Assembly: GCF_002127325.2 (NCBI RefSeq)
Contig: NC_035441.2
Coordinates: 154,595,122-154,659,121 of the forward strand
Direction of reading: 5' to 3'
Length of the DNA stretch: 64,000 nucleotides
Source: Helianthus annuus
Taxonomy: Eukaryota; Streptophyta; Magnoliopsida; Asterales; Asteraceae
This document shows, one piece after another, positions 55,859 through 64,000 of the stretch (the first letter of the stretch is position 1; each line of letters begins with the position of its first letter). The notes under the pieces are model-generated. The model was not told the origin of the DNA. It ran no database searches and worked only from the letters and a program-made list of their open reading frames with translations. Both the position numbers and the translations under genes were made by a program.

Positions 55859-56486
55859 GACCATGCGTAGTGGTTTAGTGAATAATGCCCCTACCCTTGG
55901 GCGTTTTCCGCCATGTGGCAGTCCAGTCAGCAAGGGGACATTATTGACATTTTTACAAAAAGAGCGTAGTGGGATAATGTCCAATAATGCCACGTCAATC
56001 ATTACACAATTATTAAATTTTTTAATTAAAATTAATTAAATTTCATTTAAATAAAAAACATTACATTCTTAAAAAAAATTTCAAAAGTTAAATAGAAAAC
56101 ATTACACATCTAAACCACAAGGACCAAAATTCAAAAGTTCAAAAGTTAAATTTAAAACCATATCTAAACCACAGGGACCAAAGTTGTCAAAACTAAACCT
56201 TTAAAACCTGTTCTGCATTTCATCATCTTCTTCGTTTTTTATACAGCTTTTCCAGCAACAATTCCGGCTAAGCACAAAACTATTCCGACTCGGATTCGTC
56301 CCATTCCGTCACAAATTCCAGCTATCTCCATCTGATTGGCCAAAAAATTTGCCATTGCGTGATTCAAAGCACGCCGGTAGGGTTTTTTGCGAAAAACGCC
56401 GGATCACGCCGGAGGGGGTGGGGGGAGGGCGTTTTCAGGCGTGATTGGGGAAAAAACGCCCAGGATCTTGTCCACTACGTATGGCC
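55859..56486. mobile_element. PIF/Harbinger-type MITE upstream of BLOS2
   Basis: 628 bp with inverted ends gaccatgcgtagtgg and ccactacgtatggcc, flanked by TAA (55856-55858 and 56487-56489). The TAA target fits PIF/Harbinger. The right interior is G-rich and carries aaaacgcc words in both orientations. It lies about 650 bp upstream of the BLOS2 coding start. Confidence 0.8.
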
Positions 56487-56853
56487 TAAGCTAATCCAAA
56501 CACTTTTTTTTTTAAAATTCTTTTTCAAAAAATCATAAATCAATAAGTGTTTTTCATAAAAAAAAAAAAAAAAAAAGCCCCTTTTTAGTTAAATAAGCTT
56601 AGCCAATCAGATTGACAGATAACTTAACAAAATAATACGTTTAATCTAGAAAGAGGTTCAACCTATCTAATCAAACAGTAACTAAATATCTAATTACGTA
56701 TCTACCCCTCAACGATGACTGACGGAATAATCTGTCGTTTAGTCACACCCTCTGTGTATTCGTAGATTACACTTTTCTTATCGACAGTTTCATCAATTAG
56801 TTTTTCTAATGCTATGTTTGTTGGAGAAACAGGAGCGAGTTAGGTTTTATCAA

Positions 56854-56916
56854 ATGTGCAGGAAACAACAACAAATCGCCACTGATTATCAAGCCACGAG
56901 TTACGATTCAATCTGA
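56854..56916 (+). CDS. Upstream ORF in the BLOS2 5' leader
   Basis: A 20-codon frame (MCRKQQQIATDYQATSYDSI, then stop) lies in what looks like the first, untranslated exon of BLOS2. It ends just before a probable splice donor (CTGAAG|GTATTT, 56919/56920); the acceptor is probably TTACAG|GAGTTT at 57129/57130. If the leader is transcribed as predicted, this frame would be met first by ribosomes and could lower BLOS2 translation. Its conservation is untested. Confidence 0.4.
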   Translation: MCRKQQQIATDYQATSYDSI

Positions 56917-57141
56917 AGGTATTTCGCTGTTAGTTTATGTCATCTAGGGTTTCATTCTCACTGTTTGAAATATTTTGTAAAATTTGGATCTCTGTTTCTT
57001 TTCTAGAACTAAATAAGCTGATTGTTCAATTAATTTGTGGGAAGTGAATGAGCTGATTATGAATAGTATGTTGAGATAAATTGAAAACATGTTACAAGAT
57101 GATCTGACAATGGATTATGGTAGTTACAGGAGTTTCTGGCA

Positions 57142-58743
57142 ATGGCTGAAAAGGTTGTGACACAGGAGCAGCATGATGAACTTACGGAAGCTCTTAACGA
57201 TCTGTTTTCTAACGTTTCGACTATGATAAAAGGCGATCTTCAGGTTTTATTTTTGTGTGATTGCCTTTGTGTTTTCTTTCTTGGTTAAGAGATTGTGCAA
57301 TATGTAGTTTTGTAGATCCATATTTTATAGAGTTAACTGCCATTTTCGTCCCTGTGGTTTGTTTACTTTTGTCAGTTCAGGCCAATTTTCAAAATTGCAC
57401 CATTTTCCTCCTGACATACTTGGAACGTGCCATTTCAGTCCAAAAAACTAACCCCAGTTCGAATATCTCAATTAGCTCAGGGGTAAAATGGTTATTTTAC
57501 ATAGTTTTTATTTTCATTTTTTAGACTTTAGGTGTTAAAATAAACTTCATAGGTAAAATGAAAAAAATGAAAAGAGTTAATTACTGTTTTCGTCCCTGTG
57601 GTTTGTCAAATATCACTATTTCAGTCCATTAGTTTAAAAATTGCGATTTCAGTCCCTGTGGTTTCACTTTCGTAACCATTTTAGTCCAGCTCGTAACCAT
57701 TTCAGTCCCAATGCTAACAAAATAAATGGATTGAAATGGTTACCAAAGTGAAACCATAAGGACTGAAGTGGTTACGAAAGTGAAACCACAGGGACTGAAA
57801 TCACAATTTTTAAACTAATGGACTGAAATAGTGATTTTTGACAAATCACAGGGACGAAAACAGTAATTAACTCAAATGAAAATAAATACTATGTAAAATG
57901 ACCATTTTACCCCTGAGCTAACTGAGTTATTCTAACTGGTGTTAGTTTTTTGGACGGAAATGGCACGTTTCAGTATGTCAGGGAGAAAAATGGTGCAATT
58001 TTGATAATTGGCCTAAAATGGCAAAAGTAAACAAACCACATGGACGAAAATGACAGTTAACTCTATTTTATATATTCCGCGTGCTTTTTTTTACGCAAAT
58101 GTCACATAGCAACATGCTTTCACTCTTGTTCCGATGATGTGGGCTGCTTACTTTTTTCTGTTTTTTAAATGGTCATCAAAGTTTCAAATATAATCAACCC
58201 AGTAGCCCTAAAACGTTAATGCCAGTATTGAAATGGAACGATCAACACTTTTGAGGTCAGTGATGATCCTGGATGTTAGTGTGTGAATCTTCATTTTGTT
58301 CGAAATGAAGTATAATCAATAGTTTTGACTTTTGAGGTCAAAGAGACTAATTTTGAAGCTTAAGGCGTCATGAATTGCTTGGATTTCTTAGAACCAACAG
58401 ATAACTGCACCAAATTCTGTCAAGAATTACCACAGAATTGACAAATTGTGGCCGTGTATATGTTTCTCAGGGTACAAATAACATCCTCAAATTGTTGGAA
58501 AATATGAACCTCAAAGTTGCAGAAGAGTACACAGGCTTTGGTGATGTTGCCTCTGGTTTAAGGGTATTTGTGGAACGATTGAAAGCCAAAAGTGAGAATT
58601 TCGACGAGTATGTTCGGCAAATCGATGCTATTGAACAGCAAGTGACTGATCTTGAAGCTGTAGTATCTATGCTCGATAAATACGTTTCCTTACTAGAATC
58701 AAAAGTTCAGTCTGTTTACAAGATGCCAACTTCATCACCGTGA
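57142..58743 (+). CDS. BLOS2: BLOC-1 subunit 2 (BLOS2)
   Basis: Two coding exons, 57142-57243 and 58471-58743, join in frame at DLQ|GTNNIL to give 124 residues, the usual size for plant BLOS2. The protein is a small helical, coiled-coil subunit (LTEALNDLFSNVSTM near the start; IEQQVTDLEAVVSMLDKYV and LLESKVQSVY at the end). BLOS2 belongs to the BLOC-1 complex, which acts in endosome-to-vacuole transport. The start is the ATG 12 nt after a probable leader acceptor. The intron (1227 bp) is more than half MITE sequence. It lies tail to tail with the RPOT gene. Confidence 0.88.
57330..58063. mobile_element. MITE (outer) in the BLOS2 intron
   Basis: Ends gagttaactgcc and ggcagtt-type agttaactc, with arms of about 200 bp, flanked by a perfect 9-bp duplication tattttata (57321-57329 and 58064-58072). 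Another member of the same group is nested at 57574-57873. Confidence 0.92.
57574..57873. mobile_element. MITE (nested) in the BLOS2 intron
   Basis: 300 bp, ends gagttaattac and gtaattaactc, flanked by a perfect 9-bp duplication aaatgaaaa (57565-57573 and 57874-57882). It carries the cgtccctgtggtttg words typical of the group and inserted into the outer MITE. Confidence 0.93.
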
Positions 58744-60124
58744 TTTGCACATAGTTTTGAAGAGCTTGAGGTTCGACAGATTCTTATGACTATGCTGCTG
58801 TCTGTATGCGTGTGCACTGCTCATGTCGTTTCCCAGCATTATTCTTTGCATGTTTAGCAGTTTTTATTTTGGGTATTTGTAGGTGCATTTATGAGCTAAG
58901 GTGGTGGTGATTCGAAATGTGCCATTTCTTTTAATTAATTTTTAGTTTTCTTGATATAGGACGAAATTGAATTTATGTTGTGAATGGAGTGCAAAATGAC
59001 AAGTTATTGCGAGCGCATAAATCTCGCAAGTTCTATATGTTTATGAGGTTTTAAGAAATGGTAAGATCTACTTTCGAATTTATCTTTCTAAAAGAACAAT
59101 ATTATTTGAAGTGTTGTCATGGGTGGAGAGTTGGGACGGAGTGGCTAACTGTAACACGATTCATAAATAGTATTTCGCATCCACATTAACATTGGTTACA
59201 ATATATATACACCCAATAGGTGGATGTGCACATTACATTTAGATGTGGACACTTAATAGGCTCGTTTACACCATTCTTTGATGCTACACCGAGCCTACAA
59301 TGGCATGAGCAGAACCAAACACTACGAGACTGCTTTTGTTACTGTAAGGACATGATTCAGTACCATCCTAGTAAACATTACCACTGGTAGCGCCTTTCAA
59401 TTCATCCATGACAATTGTAATTAAACCAAAATCATCACATTCATGCTACATTTTCTTTTAACTTCATGGAAGATGTTAACCCAAAGCATGAATAGTGGAA
59501 TCTACGTATACAGTCGAAACCCTCGACTCACTAGTTGTTTGCCCGATCACCATAATCGCCATCACTTTTTCTAAGACGCCTAAAGCGATGACTTTTTAAC
59601 CAACGTTTTAGGACCACCTGTGAGTAGAGAAGTTAAATAACACGTCAATGCATGTGACAATGTCATTATATGCTTCTTTTAACATGTGTGTCATCATCAA
59701 CCTCAATTCGAGATTGTTTTATAAGATATGAAATATCTGATGAAAACAAGAAAAAGTATGTAGACCCGAATCATTTTTGTTACCATGTAGAAAAATTATA
59801 CTGAAAAAAATCTGTTAGATGCGGATCCTGTCCTAACCTGTGAAAAGAAAGCTCTCGTTTAACATGAAAAAAACCCAAAAGATATCCATCCAAACAAGTA
59901 GGCTAATTGTTATGTTCATAATTTCTTCATGAAGTTCTGTTTACTGCCAAAAGTCCAAAACTATACATCGATGACTTTAAAATATATACAAATTCTGAGG
60001 AATCTAAAAGTAACCTTTAACTCTTTAAGTACGTATATTCAATTCCAATGCTTAGCTAAATCTGTTACTTTCTAGCAATCATACAACAGAGATGCCTCCA
60101 AAGTCACAAATGAACGAAGCGGTT
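58744..60124. other. BLOS2 / RPOT convergent intergenic region
   Basis: 3' UTR of BLOS2 on the left and of RPOT on the right. No gene or clear element recognised. Short runs of unique-looking sequence. Confidence 0.5.
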
Positions 60125-63100
60125 TCAGTTGAAAAAGTAGGATGACTCTAGAACATCTGACAGATCAAAATCTCCTCTATCTGGCAATGGCGGGAAAGAC
60201 ACTGTAGGGAAGGACGTTTGAAAACTCTCCAACAACTGGCACGTCACAAAAAAAAAAACCATAGGATCAAACGGTAATCATCGACAAATATGAAAACAGG
60301 TGAAAAACAGAATGTCGTACGTTTTCCAATATTGGTGTTTGGTAAAGTTCTACAAACTTCTCCCTTAAAATTCTGTTCATTTCATCCACATTGCAGGCAT
60401 GGGTCCAATATGAATCATGAACACCTGTACAATATATTCTTTCAAAGATGAAAATGTTGCATTTTGGCCAATTTAACCTTATTTTAAATATAGTTTTCTA
60501 AATTATTTGTCATATATTAATATTTAGAAAGCACAAAAGACCTGCAAAATTCAAGCCGGCTCGTTTACACGCGACTGCTGTCATCATCATATGTGAACCA
60601 TCAAGCGAGTGAACAAAATTTGGTGGAAAAGCTGTTCTTTGCCGCCTCACCATCACCTATATAAACAAAAAACAACAATAATCAGTTTAGAGCGAAAAAA
60701 AACTGATTATGATCTTCTGATTATTTTGAGGTAAACATAATAAAAAATAAAATACCTTCTCAGTTTCACGCTGCAGGGTCAGTACTTGAAGAGAAGTTGA
60801 AACCTGCGGAAAACAACAGAAGAAAGCAATGAATATGAAATATACTCGCCAGAAAACCGACATAGTTCCTTTAGATATAAAAAAATGGTACTTACAAGAT
60901 GTCTTCCATACATGCGATAAGGTTGTACAACAGGAAGACCAAGTGGAGTAGTCCACCTCACGGGCTGATTTTCAGAGGCTATTAACTGTCAAAATTTGCA
61001 GCTTGATAAGCACCAACAGACATACGATTTGCATATATAACGAAGGTTATTAAAGTACGAGTAAATTGCCATTTTAGTCCCTGAAGTTTGACCCGAAATG
61101 CCAATTTAGTCCAAATGATTATTTTTTCTTCTCTGGGTCCCTGACGTTTGCTGTTTTTTTTTTTTTCATTTTCGTCCACCCCCTCTAATCCCATCCAAAA
61201 AACTCAGTTAAGTCAGGGGTATTTTGGTCAGATTACATATAAGTTTTGTTTTTGCCATGTTCATCCAAAACCCTTTTTACATTTATCTTTATTTAATCAT
61301 TTTTATTATATACATATAATACTAATAATAATAATAATTATTATATAAAAGATAAATTGATTTATAATTTTAGTTTTTATAAGAAACTGTTCTAGAAATA
61401 TGTGTGTGTGTGTGTGTGTAATGTTTAAAAAATGATAAATGTAAAAAGAGTTTTGGATGAAAATGGCAAAAACGAAACATATATGTTAAGTGACTAATAT
61501 ATACCCTTGACTTAACGGATTTTTTGGATGGAGTTAGGGGGTGGACGGAATTGACAAAAAACAGCAAACGTCAGGTACCCAGAGGAGAAAAAAAAAACTA
61601 TTTGGACTAAAGTGCCATTTTGTGCCAAGCCTCAGGGACTAAAATGACAATTTACTTTAAAAGTACTAATGAAGTAGATGAAACAAACCTTTGCACAATC
61701 TCCAAGCCAGTTCATAATATTACGTGCACCTTCAAACATTTCCCCGAGTGCAGCTAAAGTGATCTGTCGAACCAATAGCAACACCGTTTACGACCCAATA
61801 TGTTCATTAAATAAAATATAGTTTCCCATATATCAATTCTTTGAGCACGTTGAACATCTCACTAGCAATAATCAAAGAAAAATGTGCATACTTTAGCAGC
61901 ATAACAAGCAGCACCAAAAAGCTCAGCATCATCAGCATCAATATTACTTCGTTCCTGCAACCTCCTTTTAATCTGATCGCGAGCACCGATGTACGTGACA
62001 CCATAAACCGACGTCATTACCGTCTGCTTCACCAGCTTCCTGTCCACCTGGAGTTACCGAATGATTCATACGTCAGTCATGTACGTTAACGTCTTTTCAA
62101 CATAAGTCAAAAACAATGGTTGACTCCCACTAAACCTGATTGATCAAAAGCCGTGCATGCTTAGCATCTGAAAATGAAACGGTATCCAACTGTGCATCTC
62201 TCTTCACAATATCGAGTACTCTGATTTGGAAACAATATTTATATTTATTATAATCACATACAACAAAATAAGTAATACAATCACATGCAATGACATCATG
62301 TTTCTGACATAATGACATAAGCATCACCTTGCAGCAATTCCAGAATACACGTCGGCGGGCCGTTCTCCTTCGACCAAATTAACTGCAGACGCTCCTAACT
62401 GATAAAACATAATAAAAAAGAAAAAATCAGATGGCTTTTTGAGTAGCCAGTACAGATAACATTTCTTTAGAAACAGAAAGTATACGTATATATATGTGTG
62501 TGTAAATATTGAAGAGTCGTACTTTGTCTCTGCCAAGTGCAGCATAGTGTTGTAAACCGTTGCAGGAACCATCCTGGTGCACAGGAATATACGAAATGAC
62601 TGTTTCTGGAGACGCGCTTCTTAAAGCTTCAGCGAGATTAATACAAACAGCCAAACACTGAAACGGATCTTCAGCGTTCAACCACCAACGTCCACCATCA
62701 AGAGGTCTATCAGCGGAATCAAATATATCATCTAAATGACTTTCTGTGAACGCTATTCGGCCCTCAAGTGATAATTTGTCGACCCCGCCTGCAAATAGAT
62801 TCGCCAAGTGTATCTTCAGCCACCTAAGACCCGAACTGCCAAGTGGTCGGCCCTCTGCAAACTCTAATATACCCCGACACAAATCCGAACCGAGATGGTT
62901 TAAATGTGGATGCATCGGGTATGCTCGACCCCTGAAATCTAGATTGTGTGGGTAGAAAAATCCCGCTTCGTCTTTCATCTTTCGCGCCACCTATCCTCCG
63001 ATAAAAAACTAGTTATAGCTTTTGCTTTGATTGAGCAAAATTTCCTTAATTTATTAGAGTAAAATGCCATTTCATACCTGAGGTTTGGCCAGTTTTGCGA

Positions 63101-64000
63101 CTTTTGTCCAAAGGTTTATTTTTCCGCATCTAGATCCAAAAGGTTTGAAATCTTGCCATTTTCATCCGGCATTAAGGTCAGTCAGGGGTATTTCCGTCTT
63201 TTTTGTTAACTTAAAGGGCAATTCGGTTTTTTTTCACTTTATGCACAAGCATTTTGCATAATGTACAAGTATTCAAAATACTCTTAACGGAGAAAAAAGA
63301 CGAAAATACCCCTAACTTAACGGAGAAAAATGAATGGAGTTAACGAGCCAGATGAAAATGGCAAGATTTCAAACCTTTTGGATCCAGATGCGGAAAACAA
63401 ACCTTTGGACAAAAGTCGCAAAACTGGCCAAACCGCAGGGACGAAAATGACAATTTACTCAATTTATTACTTATACTAAAAATTAAGTAAATATATGATC
63501 TTACGGTAAGTTTGAGCTCAACGTCACACCGTTGAGAATGTCTTTCTCGGTTCTCCTTCTTAACTTTTTTGACTTTCCATTTCCACTTTGTTAGTTGTTC
63601 TTCATCTTCTGTATCTGGTTTCTCTGGCAAAGGAATCTGAAAGTGATGATTAACATTATCTTTTTTGGAGAACGATAACAAAATGTTTTATTAGATCATA
63701 TGTAAAGAAGTGTAAGGTAACTCACATCATGACGGTCAACCAAACCAGCAAGTCGGCCACCATTAGACCATATCCGGTCAACCACCGCTAGTACCCTCTT
63801 ATTCACCCTCCATTTAGTATTTCCAAGGGTGTCCAAGGCCTTGCCCACATAAGAAAGAGATGTTCAATGTAAACACACAAAGAAGAAATAGACTACAAAG
63901 GGAAGATAAAACACATTATGAATGGATCGATGCTAACATCGAAAACTGGTTGTAGGTTCTCCTTAGGTGTCCTTTTAAGCACTTCACGCTGTTGCTTAGC
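60125..64000 (-). CDS. RPOT: Phage-type organellar RNA polymerase (RPOT), 3' part
   Basis: Single-subunit T7-like RNA polymerase that transcribes mitochondrial and/or plastid genes. Exons by my splicing: 63938-64000 (continues off the window), 63726-63839, 63505-63636, 62523-62990, 62328-62398, 62136-62220, 61892-62047, 61689-61763, 60896-60985, 60756-60803, 60542-60656, 60321-60424, 60125-60235. Visible motifs: [14 protein letters not shown], motif [11 protein letters not shown] with the catalytic Asp (62544-62573), motif [11 protein letters not shown] with the Lys/Tyr pair (exon 61892-62047), [14 protein letters not shown], and motif C HDSYWTHA with the second catalytic Asp (exon 60321-60424). 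It ends [10 protein letters not shown], the usual plant RPOT C-terminus. The N-terminus with the targeting peptide is outside the window. Gene order next to a FURRY homologue favours RPOTmp (RPOT2). Confidence 0.93.
61059..61657. mobile_element. MITE in an RPOT intron (a)
   Basis: 599 bp with inverted arms (gagtaaattgccattttagt at the left, complement at the right), flanked by ttaaagtac (61050-61058) and taaaagtac (61658-61666), 8 of 9 bases equal. A (TG)n run (about 61401-61418) lies in the centre. Confidence 0.85.
63057..63460. mobile_element. MITE in an RPOT intron (b)
   Basis: 404 bp, ends gagtaaaatgcc and caatttactc, flanked by a perfect 9-bp duplication aatttatta (63048-63056 and 63461-63469). 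It shares ccaaaggttt and ggatccaaaaggtttgaaat words with the MITE at 36476-36916. Confidence 0.92.

Overview
The window is nuclear DNA of a eudicot plant: spliced host genes with GT-AG introns, Ty3/gypsy LTR retrotransposons of three plant types, many MITEs, Helitron-like ends and a SINE tail. The retroelement and repeat styles make me favour Asteraceae, but that is an inference. About one third is host genes and introns; most of the rest is nested mobile DNA.

Left third (1-19 kb): AT-rich sequence with a Stowaway MITE (1488-1743), a Mutator-type element full of aaaacgcaatg repeats (2027-3468), and a gag-only LTR element of 13.5 kb (3976-17438). That element landed inside an older MITE (halves at 3750 and 17540) and later received a 3.6-kb LTR that is now solo (10598-14208, 5-bp target duplication). 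A Harbinger-type MITE (17805-18131) and a possible SINE follow.

Middle (19-29 kb): a chromodomain Ty3 element (19140-24769) with LTRs that read as identical and one uninterrupted 1538-codon gag-pol. It sits in a sequence whose second copy, 8 kb away, still shows the empty site. Between the two copies lies a duplicate of a piece of the neighbouring FURRY-like gene, with a broken exon copy and a tandem array of an unrecognised coding-like unit.

Host genes: a complete FURRY/MOR2-type ARM-repeat gene on the minus strand (29329-41547, 17 coding exons, 2152 codons by my splicing); BLOC-1 subunit 2 (BLOS2) on plus (57142-58743, two coding exons); and the 3' two thirds or so of a phage-type organellar RNA polymerase (RPOT) on minus (60125 to the window edge). 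In Arabidopsis the FURRY homologue At5g15680 lies next to RPOT2/RPOTmp (At5g15700), so the pair looks like conserved gene order and suggests that the polymerase is the RPOTmp type.

Between FURRY and BLOS2 sits a 12.4-kb Tat-type Ty3 element (42461-54832, perfect 5-bp target duplication) with gag, a pol with two RNase H domains, a broken antisense ORF of the type known in Tat elements, and a minisatellite before the 3' LTR. A MITE family with GAGTTAA/GAGTAAA ends and 9-bp target duplications occurs at least seven times, five of them in introns of the three host genes.

The most novel-looking item is the plus-strand coding-like unit inside a FURRY intron (about 35297-36024), which is tandemly repeated and also duplicated 10 kb away. 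I do not recognise the peptide.
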